Shown: piece by piece, positions 1 through 14,600 of the stretch
How the letters are laid out: each line of letters starts with the position of its first letter
Numbering within the stretch: the stretch's first letter is position 1
Assembly (NCBI GenBank): GCA_902806565.1
Contig: CADCXA010000006.1
Coordinates: 558,001 to 622,000 of the forward strand
Direction of reading: 5' to 3'
Length of the DNA: 64,000 nucleotides
From: Hypoxylon rubiginosum
Taxonomy: Eukaryota > Ascomycota > Sordariomycetes > Xylariales > Hypoxylaceae
The notes under the pieces: model-generated
The model's input: only the letters and a program-made list of their open reading frames with translations
The model's database searches: none
Told to the model about the DNA's origin: nothing
Program-made: the position numbers and the translations under genes

Positions 1-3000
1 TCAAATAAAATAAAATAATTAAAACTTTTTATTATAATTTTTTTTTTAAATTATTTATAATTAAAGTTTTTTTAAAAGTAATTATTAATTTATTTTATAA
101 AAACAATATATTTTTTAATATATTTATTAGTTATTATTTATATAAAACATTTATTAATATTAATATTTTTATAAAACTATAAAAAGCTATATAAATAAAA
201 AAAACCGTATTTATTAGTTTTTATTGTTTTAAAATATTTATTTATAGGTTTAAATATATTGTTTTTTATATTTATATATATAATTTTTTTAAAAAATACT
301 TATAAATAGTTATAAAACTATATAATAATTATAATAAGGTTTTAATTAACTTTTTTTAAAAAGCTTTAATATTAGTTTAATAGTTATTTTTATATTTTAT
401 ATTTAATGTTTTTATAATATTTAAAACTTTAAAAAACCTTTTTTATATTAATTTAAATTAGATTTAATAAATCATTAAAATTTATTATAAATTATATAAT
501 AAATAATCCGTGTTAAATAATAAAGCTTTTAAATTTATTTTATTATTATATTTTTTTTTTATTAAATAAAAACTATTATTATTTATATATAAAAATTTTA
601 TTTAAAAGTTTTTATATTTAATTACTATTAATTTTTTTTTTATATTTTAATTTATTTTTAACTTAAAAAAGCTTTTTAAGTTTTATTAACTAGTAAATAT
701 TTTATATTTTAAAAAATAAAAACTTATTCGTTTAAATTTTATTAATTTAACCATTATTATTTTTAATTATTTAATTAAATATAAGAAAAAAAAAAACTAA
801 ATAAGTTATAATTATAATATTATATTAATATAATTTAATAATAACTTATTTATATATTTTATATTAAAAAAAATTTTTAAAACTATAAATTAAAATTATT
901 TTATATATTTATAATTTAAAATTTTATTTATCTTATAAATAAAACCACGGTATAAAACCATTTATTATTATAATTAATTTATTTTAACTATATAAAAAAA
1001 ATTTAATAAATATAAAAATAAAATAATAAGGATCGTGAATTTTTAAATATTAAATATTTAATTTAATTTTAATATATGGTTATTTATTTATAAATTATAT
1101 TTTTATATTTATTATAATAAGATTTTCTTTAATATATAAAGATTTTTAAATAAAATAAACCTTTTTAATATTATTAAATTAATTATTAACCGCTAAAAAA
1201 AATCCAGATAAAATAATAGTTAATAAAGTTTTAATATAATAATATTTTTAATTTTTTTATTAGTTATTAATATTAACTAATATATCTTTTATTTTTTAAT
1301 GTTTTATATTTTTATCCTTTTTATTATTAATTAATATTTTATTACTAAAATTTATAATAAATTTATCTTACCGTTTTATTTTAATATACGAATTTAATAA
1401 TTATTTATATTAATTAATATTATTAAATATAATAATATAGTTTTTATTAATAATATTTCCATTAAAAATAAATAATGTTTAGTTTTATTAAAAAATATAA
1501 ATAAATTAAAGTATAGATTTTTTTTTAATATTAATAATATAAATAATATTTAAGATAATTTAAAATAATAATATCTTATTTTTATTTGTTTAAAAATTTT
1601 AAAAGTTTTTATTTAAAAATATATCTTTATAAAAATAATTTTATATTTTTAAAAAACGTAAGCATTTTATTATAAGATTTTTTCGCATATTTAATATTAA
1701 TATAAAATCCTTTTTAATAAATTTTTTATTATTATATTATATTATATATATTTATTTAAAAAGGTTTTTAATTTTATATAATAAAACCTTTACCACGTTA
1801 TAAAAGTTATTTATAAAAATAATAATATACTTTATAATCTTATAATAAAATAAATTAAACTAATAGTTAGTTTTTAAATTAAAATAAAAACTTATAAATA
1901 AATTATATATAATATTAATAATTAAAAATTTCTTTTTTAAAAACTATAACTGTTTAATAATAAATAAAAAGAAATAAATATAAAAATTAAAAAATATAGT
2001 TAATTAATAATTAAATAAAACCTTTTTTTTTTCTATAATTTTTATATATATATTATATATATAAAGTATTTTAATAAATTAAAAAAAGTATTTAATATAA
2101 TTTAAACGATATTTTTTTATATTTAGGTTTAAAAAGAAAAATATTTATAACTAAATAAAAATATATTTAAATAAATCTTTTTATAAAATTAAAACTAAAT
2201 TATAAGTAAAATATTAAATAAAATATAATTAATATTAGTTTATAAGTATATTTTTATTTATACGGGTTTATTTTTAAAAATTAAATACGTATTAAAATTA
2301 ACAATAAAAAGGTATTTTATAAAAAAATAAATATAATATTAAAACTATTTTTTTATTTATAAAATTATTTTTTTTATTATTTATTAGGTTTTAAAAAACT
2401 TGATCTGTTATAATATAATTAAAAAATAACGTTTATTAATTTTTTTTAAAAGATTTTTATAACTTTAAAATCTTATTATACTGATAGTTTAAAATGTTAA
2501 AAATACTAGGATAAATAAATCTTATAGTTTTAAAAATATAATATTAATCTTTTTTTATTTTAAATTTATTATATAGTGTAAATTTTCTAGTTTTTTAATA
2601 TTTAAAAATATAATATTAATATCCTAAAATTTAAAAAAAATATTATTTAAAAGGCATTAAAAGTTTAATAATAAGAATAGTTAAATTTATAAGTTAAATA
2701 AAACCTGTAAATTAAATATAATTAAAAAGTTAAAATATATTTAAATTAAATATTATTTTTTTTTATATAAGTTTTATATTATTATTAATAAACAGCTTTT
2801 TTTTAAAGTTACGTATATAATTAAATAGTTTAAATATATTAATAAATATATTATAAATTAATTTAATATAAACATATTATAAAAAAACATTAAAAATAAA
2901 CTTAATAATAATTTTAATATTAATATTATAAAGTTTAAAATATATTTAATTATTTATATTTTTTTTATAATTATATATAATAATAATTTAACTTAATATT

Positions 3001-3774
3001 ATTTAATATTTATATAATATAAGCCACGATATTTAAAATAAGGTATATAATATTATTATTTTTATTATTATATTATTATTTTATTATTATATATTTATTT
3101 AAAAACTATTTTTATTTTAAATAAATATATATTAATTTTTATAATTAAAATCTGTTTTATATAATAACATATAAAAATATATAAACTTTATAATTTTATT
3201 ATTACTTAAAATTATTAGTTTTAAAAAAATTTAAATATATATAAATTTTATAGCTTTATTATTATTTTATATAATTATAACCAGGTAAAAATAAAATTAA
3301 TTATTTTAAAATATTTTAAATAATAAATTTATATTAACTAAATATAAAAATTTATAAAATTTAATTAATTATATTATTAATTTTTTATTAAAAAATAATA
3401 ATAATTTTAAAAAAACAATAAAATAAAACTAGAATTTTAATTATATAAATAAATTATAAAGGCTTTTTTCTTTTAATATTTTAACTAGTAGCTATAAAAT
3501 TTTTATTTTTACTTAAAATCGAAAGATAAAAACTAAAAAAGAATATTATTTAATATTTTAAAAATCTCGGTTATAGTTTTAATATTATTAAAATAATAAA
3601 ATAAAAATTATTAAAATATTTAATATTATTTTTCTTTTAAATTTATTATAAATAAAAACACTAATAAACTTATAAATTATTTATAAATATATTTTTATTA
3701 TTTATATTATACTAAATATATATTAAATAATATATTATTATATAACTTTTTAAGTAGATATTTTATACTATTAA

Positions 3775-4225
3775 TATAATAATAAAAAAGTTTATTATAA
3801 TTATATATATTAATATTTTAATAATTTAAATTAATAATTTATTATAATTAAAATTTCTTATTTTAACGATATTTAGTTTTATATTTTAACTTAAAATTTT
3901 AAGATATATTTTTAAAATATATATAATTATATATTATATTAATAATAAAAAAACTTATTATAACTACGTATATTAATATTTTAATAATTTAAATTAATAA
4001 CTTATTATAGTTAAAATTCTTTGTTTTAATAATATTTAGTTTTATATTTTAACTTAAAATTTTAATATATATCTTTAAAATATATATAATTATATATTAT
4101 ATTAATAATAAAAAAATTTATTATAATTATATATATTAATAGTTTAAATTTATAACTTATTATAGTTAAAAATCCCTTTTTTAATTATAACTAGTTTTAT
4201 ATTTTATTATAAAAATCTAAGATAT
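3775..4225. repeat. 163-bp tandem repeat, three copies
   Basis: The same segment restarts near 3,792, 3,955 and 4,118, an exact 163-bp step each time. Each copy begins with a run of A followed by TTATTATAA and continues through TATTAATATTTTAATAATTT. The third copy is shortened by an internal deletion. Differences between copies are mostly C/T and G/A, as expected for RIP after duplication. Confidence 0.8.
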
Positions 4226-5311
4226 AAATAAATATTATTTTTTTTATTTTATTTTAAATGTTTATTTTATTTAAAATATTATTTTTATTATAAGATTTTT
4301 TAGTTTATATAATATAATAATAAATATAATTTTTAACTTTAATTTTTATAAGTAAAAATTTTAAATATAATAAAATTAATAAAATTTTTTTATATTATTT
4401 ATATAATTAATATAATTATTAAATTTAATTTTTATATTTTAATAATAATTATTTTAAATATAATAAAATAATTAAAAAGATTTTATTTTTTATATTATAA
4501 TAAAATTAAAAATTAAAATACCAGGGTGTTAAAATATTACGTAATATTTTAAACTATATATAACTTAAACTTATTATATAGTTTATTTAAATATTATATT
4601 AAAATAGTTTTTTTTTAAATATTATTTTTATTATATATAATATTTTAATATTAATTAAATATTAATACTAAGATTAATATATTTTTAATATATTTTTTAT
4701 ATTTATTATTACTTATAATGTTTTTTAATTATAAAATATTAAAGTTATATTTTATTATAATTAATATTTAACTTAAACTTAAACTTATATAATTATAATT
4801 TTAAAAAAACCGTTTATTTTAATTAATATAATAACTTAATATTATATTAATTAAGATAAATATTATAAGTTTTTAAATATAAAAATCTTAAAGTTTTTTA
4901 TTTCTTTTTATTATTTTTTTTTTATTATATTAAAACATTTATATTAAAACTTATATATTAAGAAATTTTTTATTAAATTAATATAATATTTATTAATTAA
5001 GTTAATATAATGCTAATTAATTTATATATAATATTATTAATTATAAATAATATTTATTAATTATATAAAATACTAATTATAAGATACTAAGTAAAATACT
5101 AAGTAAAATACCAAGTAAAATACTAATTATAAAATATTAATTAATTAAGATTTATAAAATCTTAATTATATAAGATTTTAATTATTAAAATATTAATTAT
5201 AAAAATATTAAATATTTAAGATATTATATAAAATATTAAGTAAAATATTAAATAAAAATCAAGTATAAAATAATAATTTTAAAGCTTAAAAAGTTTTATA
5301 TAATTATTTTT

Positions 5312-5402
5312 TTAAATTTAAGTTTATAAATCTAAGTTTATAAATTTAAGTTTAAATTTAAGTTTAAATTTAAGTTTAAGTTTAAATTTAAGTTTAAGTT
5401 AA
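5312..5402. repeat. Hexamer array (TTTAAG/TTTAAA) in repeat unit 1
   Basis: A run of alternating TTTAAG and TTTAAA hexamers. The same array recurs in the second 1.21-kb unit at about 6,530-6,615. Confidence 0.6.
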
Positions 5403-5618
5403 ATCTTAAGTATTAAAATTTTAAAAAAAGAATCTAAAATAATATTAAATTAATTAAAACGTTGGTTATATATAAAAAAATATAAATATTAAATATAAAA
5501 AAAAAAGTTATAAAATATAAGTATTAAATATAAAAAAAAAAGTTATAAAAAGATTATTAATATATATGTTTTAAAATTTTTTTTTTAAGGTTTATTTAAG
5601 TTTAATAATTATAAATTT

Positions 5619-5620
<2 letters not shown>

Positions 5621-5663
<43 letters not shown>

Positions 5664-5668
5664 TTTTA
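5621..5668. repeat. (TTTA)n microsatellite, unit 1
   Basis: About eleven nearly perfect TTTA tetramers. The homologous stretch in the next 1.21-kb unit is shorter and interrupted by G. Confidence 0.85.
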
Positions 5669-6529
5669 TATAGTTTTAATTTAATAAAAACTTATTGTTA
5701 TTATAAAAAAAGGTTATAATAAAATTAAAAATTAAGATACTAAGATATTAAAATATTATATAATATTTTAAATTATATATAATTTAAACTTACTATATAA
5801 CTTATTTAAATATTACGTTAAAATAGTTTTTTTTTAAATATCACTTTTATTATATACGATATTTTAATATTAATTAAATATTTATACCGATTAACGTATT
5901 TTTAATATATTTTTTATATTTATTATTATTTATAATATTTTTTAATTATAAGATATTAAAGTTATATTTTATTATAATTAACGTTTAATTTAAACTTAAA
6001 TTTATATAACTATAATTTTAAAAGAATTATTTATTTTAATTAATACGATAATTTAATATTATATTAATTAGGATAAATATTATAAGTTTTTAAATATAAA
6101 AATTTTAAAGTTTTTTATTTTTTTTTATTGTTTTTTTTTTTATTATATTAAAACATTTACATTAAAACCTATATATTAAAAAATCCTTTATTAAGTTAAT
6201 ATAATATTTATTAATTAAGTTAATATAATATTAATTAATTTATATATAATGTTATTAATTATAAATAATATTTATTAATTATATAAAATACTAATTATAA
6301 AATATTAAATAAAATATTAAATAAAATACCAAGTAAAATACTAGTTATAAAATACTAATTAATTAAAACTTATAAAATCTTAATTATATAAAATTTTAAT
6401 TATTAAAATATTAGCTATAAAAATATTAAATACTTAAGATATTATATAAAATACCAAGTAAAATATTAAATAAAAATCAAGTATAAAATAATAATTTTAA
6501 AACTTAAAAAGCTTTATATAATTACTTTT

Positions 6530-6615
6530 TTAAATTTAAATTTATAAGTTTAAGTTTATAAGTTTAAATTTAAATTTAAGTTTAAATTTAAATTTAAATT
6601 TAAGTTTAAGTTTAA
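6530..6615. repeat. Hexamer array in repeat unit 2
   Basis: Second copy of the TTTAAG/TTTAAA array, with more TTTAAA than in the first unit. Confidence 0.55.
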
Positions 6616-6843
6616 ATTAAATCCTAGGTATTAAAATTTTAAAAAAAAAATCCAAAATAATATTAAGTTAATTAAAATGTTAATTATATATAAAAAAATA
6701 TAAATATTAAATATAAAAAGAAAAGTTATAAAATATAAATATTAAATATAAAAAGAAAAGTTATAAGAAAATTATTAATATATATATTTTAAAATTTTTT
6801 TTTTAAGGCTTATTTAAACTCGGCGATTATAGATTTAATTACT

Positions 6844-6876
6844 TGTTTATTTATTTATTTGTTTATTTATTTATTT
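6844..6876. repeat. (TTTA)n microsatellite, unit 2
   Basis: Shorter, GTTT-interrupted counterpart of the tetramer run at 5,621-5,668, supporting the tandem duplication. Confidence 0.7.
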
Positions 6877-8793
6877 TATATAACTTTAATTTAATAAAAA
6901 CTTATTATCGTTATAAAAAAAAATTATAATAAAATTAAAAATTAAAATACTAAAATATTAAGATATTATATAATATTTTAAGCTATATATAACTTAAGTT
7001 TATTATATAACTTATTTAAATATTACATTAAGATAGTTTTTCTTTAAATATCATTTTTATTATATATAATACTTTAATATTAATTAAATATTTATACCGA
7101 TTAATATATTTTTAATATATTTTTTATATTTATTATTATTTATAATGTTTTTTAATTATAAAATATTAAAGTTATATTTTATTATAATATAATATAATTA
7201 TTAATATTTATTTATATAAAATTTAATATATTTTTATTTTAATTAATAACTTAATTTTTTATTAATTTATATTAAATATAACTTTTTTTTTTTTATATTT
7301 AAACTTATTTTTTTTTTTTTTATTACTTTTAGTTTTTATTATTATATTTATATTTATAACTTTAATAAAATTAAGTTTAAAATAAGGTTTTTATTATATT
7401 AATTTAAATTTTATTATTATATTTTTTATTATAATATATTTAATTAAAAAGATTAAAAAAGATAAATAATTTATTAAGTTTAATAATTTGGTTTTAAATT
7501 TTAATATAATAATATATTTAAAATTTATTATAAATATTATTAATTTATAGTATTATTTTTAAAATATATATATTTTAATGTTAGTTTATATATAAAATTT
7601 AAAAAAATATATTATAAATAAAAAAAATATTATTATAATTATTAGAATTTTTACTTTTTAAATATTTTAAATTAAGTTTTTAAACAATAGTTTAATATAA
7701 AGTAGTTTTTTAATTATTTTATTATTAAATATTTTAATATAAATATTTTATTATTAAAATAATATTTATTTAGTTAATTATTATTTATAATATATAAAAT
7801 ATTAATTTATAAAACCTTAATAACTTTATTTTAATATTAAAATAAGTACTTTATTTATTTTATAATCAGGTTTATTTTATTATAAATATATTAAAGTTTA
7901 TTTTAAATATTAAACTTATTTATAAGTTAAGTTTTTATAATGTTTAAATAAAAATATAATATTATTTAAATCGTAGAAACAATAATAAACTTATAAATTA
8001 TTTAAAAAAAAAGGTTTATTTAATATATATTTTTTTGTTTTTTAATAAATTAATGTATAAATATTATAAATAAGTATTGGTAAATAACTTAGTTAAGTTA
8101 ATTATTAATATATATATTTATTATATTAAAAAAATATTTAATTAATTAAAAAAAAATTTTATTATATTAATAAAATATAATAAAAAGACGCCACTAAATT
8201 AGTTTTTAGTTTTAATTATAATATTAAATAAATTATATTAATTAATTATAATAATAAAAACAAGTTAAATAAATATATTATTATTTATAAAAGTTATTAA
8301 TATAAAGTTAAAATTATAATAAAAACTATTATTTTCTATTAAAAAATCTACGGTAATTATAAAAGTAATATAAAAAACGCTAAAAATAAATCTTATTTAA
8401 TTAAAAAATAAGTTTATAATAATTTTAAAAATAATATAAAAAACGTTAATAATAAATTTTATTTAATTAAAAGATATTAAATTAAATAAAAACACTTTTA
8501 ATTATTTATTATTTTTATTTTAAAATATTTTTAAAAAAAAAATAACTATAATTAATATAAAAACAATTAAAGTAAAAAAAAATATTATTAATAATATAAA
8601 TAAATGTAAATTTTTATCCACGTTAATTTAAATTAATAATTATTTTATTATATATATTAAATAAGGTTTAAATTAAGAATAATAAAACGTATATATAAAA
8701 ACTATAAAATAATATAAAGTGTTATTAACAGTAAAAATAAAAATATAAATAAAACTTAAAATTATTAATTTTCTTTTTATATTATAAAAACGT

Positions 8794-8880
8794 TTTAATA
8801 TAATTACTATTAATAATATTATTTAATATAATTATTATTAATAATATTATTTAATATAATTATTATTAATATTTTTAAAA
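8794..8880. repeat. 28-bp tandem repeat, three copies
   Basis: TTTAATATAATTACTATTAA followed by TAATATTA repeats with a 28-bp period. The only visible difference is C to T in copies two and three. Confidence 0.75.
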
Positions 8881-11218
8881 AAAGTTTATTAAAAGTAACT
8901 TAAATTTATAAATAAATTAAATAATATTATATACTTTTTTTTTTTATTAATATAAAAATTCTTTTAAATATAAATATCTAGGTATTTAAATGTTAAATAA
9001 AATAAACGGAGCGGTTAATAAATGAAAATATTTAAATTTAATATATATAAATTATTAATTAAAAACTTATTTTAAATAAGCTAGATATTATTTATAAAAC
9101 TAAATAATATATTATTTACTTTTATAACTTTTTTTTTAAATATATATAAATATATTAACTTATATTTTATTATAGTTTAAAAAACTTTTAAAAATTAAAA
9201 GTATTTTAAATTTATTTAATTTTTAATAGGTATGGAATAAATAAGAATTTTTAAATATATTAATTTTTATTATTTAATTTATTTAAAAACTTTATTATTA
9301 TTTATAGTTTATATAATAAATAATAAAAGTATATATTATAATATATTATATTATATTTATTATATTATAACTAGAAATTATTAATATAAAAATAAAAAAA
9401 AACAATTAAATTTTAATTATTTATTTTTTTTTTTAACTTTTAATTTAAATACTTATATTATTATATTAATTAATAATATTTTACGTAACATTTAATATTA
9501 GTTTTAAGTTCTAATAATTATAATAAACTTTTATATTAATATTATTAATAATATTTTTATTAATTTTTAATATAATATAAACCTGTATTTAATTATTCTA
9601 AATTTCACACATTAAAACTTTTTTAAATATATTCTTAAGTTTTAAAAAAAAATACTAATTTTACTTATTAACCTAGCTTTTAATAAATAACGTAATTAAT
9701 ATATAAATAAGCTTTTAATTTTAATTATAATTAAATAAACTATTAATAATTTTATAATAAATTAAAAATTAATAATAATTTATAATAAAATTTATCGTAT
9801 TATTAAATTTATTTAAACTTTAAAGTTAAATTATATTATTTTATAAGCTACTAACTAATAATTTAATAAAAACCATATATATTTATTTTAAAATAATACT
9901 TTAAAAAAGAAAAATAATAAAACGATTAATAATTTTTTAAATATTATTTTTATTTATTAAAATTTATATAAATTTTATAATAATTATTATATTATTTTCT
10001 TTTTATTATTAAAATATAATAATTTTTACACTTATAAACTAGTTTCCTATATATTTTAAAAAGCTAATAAATCTTTTAATATTATATTAAAAATATATAA
10101 ACTTTTTTATAATAATTTATATTTTTCTTTTATTAAAGTTTTTTTTAAGTATTTTTTTACTTAGTTCGTATAATTTATTTTTTACTTAAAATTAATACTA
10201 ATTATAAAACAAAAAAAAAAATTCTTCGAGTTTTAAGTTTTTAAGTTTATTTTAATAAAAAATTATTAAATATTTATAGAAAAAATAAAACTAAGTAAAT
10301 AAAAAAAAAAACTAAAAATCAACTTAATAGCCGGTAAAAAACAAAGCTATAAAAAAATAAATAACATTAAAATATATTTAAATAAATTAATAATTAATTT
10401 AAACTATAATATTAACTTTAATATATTTAATTAAATATTTATTAATTTAAAGTTTTATAAATAATTTTTAAATATTTATAATAATTTAAATAAATATAAT
10501 AATAACAATAAAAATAAACCTAATAATATATATCCTTTAAAACGTTTTTAATTTTTATTTATTAATAATATTATTAAAAAAAATATCTAAAATAATAATT
10601 TATTATATTATAATTAATAAATCTTACCATTAAATAATAATATAAATTTAATATTATTTTAATTTTGTTTTTTTATAATATATTTAATAAAAGTTAATAA
10701 ACCGGTTTTTTTTTTAAATATAAATATTAATTTCGTATCTTTATTATTTTAATTTATAAATAATATTAAAAGTAATAATATAAATATTATAAATTATAAC
10801 AGAAAAAATCATCTAAAAAAGTTAATTATTAATATTTTTAATAAAATAATAACGTAATTTTTTTAATAAATAATTTTATTAAATTTAATTATATTTTTTT
10901 ATTTTAATTTTTTTAATTTATTTTTATTTTAATTAAACACTTTTTTATAGTTAAAAAAATAAATTAAAATAATAAATTAAATTACTAGCTTAAGTTTTTT
11001 AAAATAATTTAACTTTTTTTAATTAAAAAATTATAAACTTAAAACTTAAATTTATTATATCATTTTAATATAAAAAACCTTATATTTATAAAAGTTATTA
11101 TATTATGTTTTTTTTTTTTTTTATAAAAGCCTGTTATTTAAATAAAAAAATAAAACCTCGATTATATACTAACTTATACGTATTTTATAAAAAGAAAACA
11201 AAAACTAATTAAAAAGAA

Positions 11219-11345
11219 AATAAAAAAGCGGGAAAAGGTGAGGGGTTTAAAAGAAAAAAAAAGGGCTTTAAAACCCCCCCTCCCTTTAAAAGAAATAAAA
11301 AAAAAATCTACCAGGCTTTAAGCTACCATTAAAATTATATAAATA
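11219..11345. other. GC-richer islet inside the AT-rich block
   Basis: About 120 bp with runs such as GAGGGG, AGGGC and CCCCCCCTCCC stand out from the surrounding A/T. They lie just upstream of the 6.87-kb transposon. The stretch was evidently not subjected to RIP to the same degree, perhaps because it is single-copy. No reading frame or RNA gene is apparent. Confidence 0.6.
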
Positions 11346-11426
11346 AAAGTTATTATACACCGTTTAAACCGGTACTTTATATATATAAATAATAAATTAA
11401 AACCGGTTTTATTAAGTTTAAATATT

Positions 11427-11645
11427 AAAAATATAATTTAATTAATTATTAATTTATTTTAAACTTAATTATAACTTTATTTATTTATATATAATAAAAT
11501 ATTAATTATTAATTATTAAAATTTAACTTAACTATAATTTTATAATTAGTTTTAATATTTATTAATAAAATATTTAATAACTTTTTTATATTTTATTAAT
11601 TATTTTTATTTTAATAATTTTATTTATATAAATTAATTATATAAT
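11427..11645 (+). repeat. Left terminal inverted repeat of the 6.87-kb element
   Basis: The reverse complement of this stretch is found at 18,080-18,295, ending at the same outer base. Differences are mostly transitions expected from RIP. Confidence 0.8.
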
Positions 11646-14600
11646 TAAATAAATATTTATTAAAATATTATTATTATAAATTTATTAAAATATTATTATT
11701 ATATATTATAAAATTTATTTTTTTTTTATTTATTTATTTAATAAAATATTTTACTTATATTAATTTATTTAATAAATATTTATTAATTATTTATTAAATT
11801 TTATAATAAATTTATTAATAATAAAATTAAATAAAATATAATGATAAATATAATTAATTATTAATTTAACTGTTAATTTAATTATTAAAACATAGAAATT
11901 TATTATAAAATAATTAATAAATATTTAATAAATAATTAATTATTAAATTAATATAAATTCTTATATTTATTTATATATTATATTTATTAATATAAAAATT
12001 TAATAATAATTTAACCTTATTAAATTATTTAATTTAATTATATTAAAAATATATTAAATAATAAGTTTTAATTTAAATATTAATAATAAATTAAAATATA
12101 TTTATTAATTATTTATAAATTATTAAATTAAAATATTTATTTTTTTAAAACTATAAATAAATATTTTACTTAATTTTATAACTTAAATTAATATTAATTA
12201 ATATAAATATTTAATAATTAATTTAATAATTATTTAAAATTAAATAATATTAATAAATAATAAAAATATAAATAACTTAATAAAATATTTTAATTTTATT
12301 AAACTTTTTTTAAATATTTTATAATTAATATTAAATAATAAATAATTAATTAATAATATATTAATATATTAAAATATTACCACTTATATTTATTATATTT
12401 ATATAGTTTTAATACTTTTAATTTATTTAAGAATTAATTTAAATAAAGTATTTTATATATATTTTATTAAAATATTTAATAAAACCGTTTAAAATATGTT
12501 TTAAAAAAATATAAATAATTTTATATAATAATTAAAAAATATTTATTAAATATTTAATTAATTTTTATTTTTTAAATATAATATTTAATATATTAAAAAC
12601 ACTTAATAAAAACTAGGATAATTAATTTATTAAATAATATTATTATAATATATTATATATATTAATATAATAATATTAAAATTTATTTATATTTATATTT
12701 AAATATTTGTAATTTTTATTATATATATATCTTTAAAAATAACTTTTTTTAAAATATATTTATAAAAATTAATTAAATACACGAAAAACATTTAATTTTA
12801 TTTAAAGTAATTATTTTTATATAAAAAATATTTAAAGTTTTTAATATATTTAAACTATATTATAAAACCTTAAAACTTAAATTTTTTTTTAATAATAAAT
12901 AAAATAAAATAATAATATAAAAATATATTAAATATATATTAAATTATAAACAAATAACAAATAATAATATAAATATTTATAAACTATTTATTAAATATTT
13001 ATTAACTTTTTTATTAATATTTTAATAAATTACTAAGAAAATTTTTATAATATATAAATTATAAAATAAAAAAATATATATATTTTTTTTAATATATTTT
13101 TATTTATTTAATAAAACACTAGATTATAATTAAACGTATAATTAAATAATAAAACTAAAAAAATATTATTTAAAATAATTTTAAACTTTAAAAATTTATT
13201 TAAAATATAAATAAATATTATAAAATAATTATTAAAATATTTAAAAGAAATAAACTATATAATAAATTTAAAAAATACTTTATAAATATTTTTTAAAAAC
13301 TTATTAATATTTTTTTATAATTAATATTTTTTAAATATAATATAATATTTAAATAATATATTTTATATAACTATAAAAAATACTTATAGTTTTTTTTTTT
13401 AATTTATAATAAATATAAACACTTTTTATTTACTTTAAATTATAAACTTAAAAACTTAATATAATAATTTATTTAATATATTTATAAATTAAATAATTAT
13501 AATAAATCTTTTAATAAATTATAAAACTTTAAATAACTATCTTTTAAATATATATTAATTATATTAAAAACTTTTTTTAAAAGTAAAATATATTAAAAAT
13601 TCTTAAAAAAGTTTAATAATTAAATATTCGTTAAAATTCACCCTTATTTTACTAATAATAATACTTTATATTATATTATTTATTAAAAATAAACTATATA
13701 TTATCCTTTAAATTTTTTATATTTTATTTTATAATATAAATAAGAATTAAATTATAAAAACAGTAAAAATAAAATAAATATTTAATAAACTTTTAATTAA
13801 TATTTTATTATTAAATTAATTATTTATTTTATAATATATTTAATTTTTTTATAATAATAATATAAATTTTATAGTTATTTTATTTTATATTAAGTAATTT
13901 TTACTTTTATTTTAAATTTTAAATATTTTACTTTAAATAAATATAAATTTTAAATATTTTATAAATAACTAGTTTAAAATAATTTAGGTTTTTTATAATA
14001 AAATATCGTAAAAATATAAATTTTTTATTTACTTTTTTATAAATAATCTTTAAATATTTAATAAATATTTATTAAAAATTAATTATTTTATAATTAAAAT
14101 AACATTTTAAGTAATTATAAACTTATAAAATTTTAATATATATTTTTTTATATTTTAAAATATCTTTTTAATTATTTATTTTATTATTAATAAAAAAATT
14201 TAATTAAAATATTTTTATAAAACTAATATTTTTAGGTTTATATTTAATATAAAATAAGGTATTTTTTAAAATTAATTATAACTAGTTATTTTATAAATAT
14301 TTATTAAATATTTAATAAATATTAATTATATATAATATAAAAACATTTTATATTATAATATTTAAATTTAAAATATTATAAATAATTTTATTATTAAAAA
14401 CGCTTTATTCGTTTTTATAAAGTTTATTATAAAAAAAATATAAAAAAGCTACTAGGGAAATATACGTTAAAATTTTAAAATTTTATATATAATATTTTTA
14501 TTTATTTATTTAAAATTAAAACAAAGTTTAATTATTATAATATTTATAAAAAAATAATTTATAAGTATTTATAAAATTCTTAATAAATATTAAACATATA

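Larger units (their letters stand above)
4495..7210. repeat. About 1.21-kb tandem repeat, 2.2 copies
   Basis: A unit beginning TTATAATAAAATTAAAAATTA starts at 4,495, again at 5,714 and again at 6,924 (steps of 1,219 and 1,210 bp). The third copy stops after about 280 bp. Each full unit carries an internal hexamer array (TTTAAG/TTTAAA), a paired A-rich repeat and a TTTA microsatellite. The copies differ mainly by C/T and G/A changes. It could be a satellite-like array, or about 280-bp LTR-like segments repeated three times around a 0.94-kb core; the mutations prevent a decision. Confidence 0.8.
1..11418. repeat. AT-rich, RIP-like repeat block, no genes
   Basis: By eye only about one base in ten or fewer is G or C, and all six frames are saturated with stops. 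Cytosines that remain are often in CG, CT or CC contexts, while CA looks uncommon. That fits the CpA-to-TpA mutation known as RIP in Pezizomycotina. The block holds several tandem arrays listed separately, so it is ancient repeated DNA. No transposase, reverse transcriptase or other domain can be read through the mutations. A mitochondrial insertion or a centromere core cannot be excluded from sequence alone, but internal duplication plus transposons with target duplications favours RIP-degraded repeats. Confidence 0.85.

Noticed and set aside
3775..8880. CRISPR-like array from regularly spaced repeats
   Set aside because: The repeats are contiguous tandem units without unique spacers, and the host is eukaryotic.
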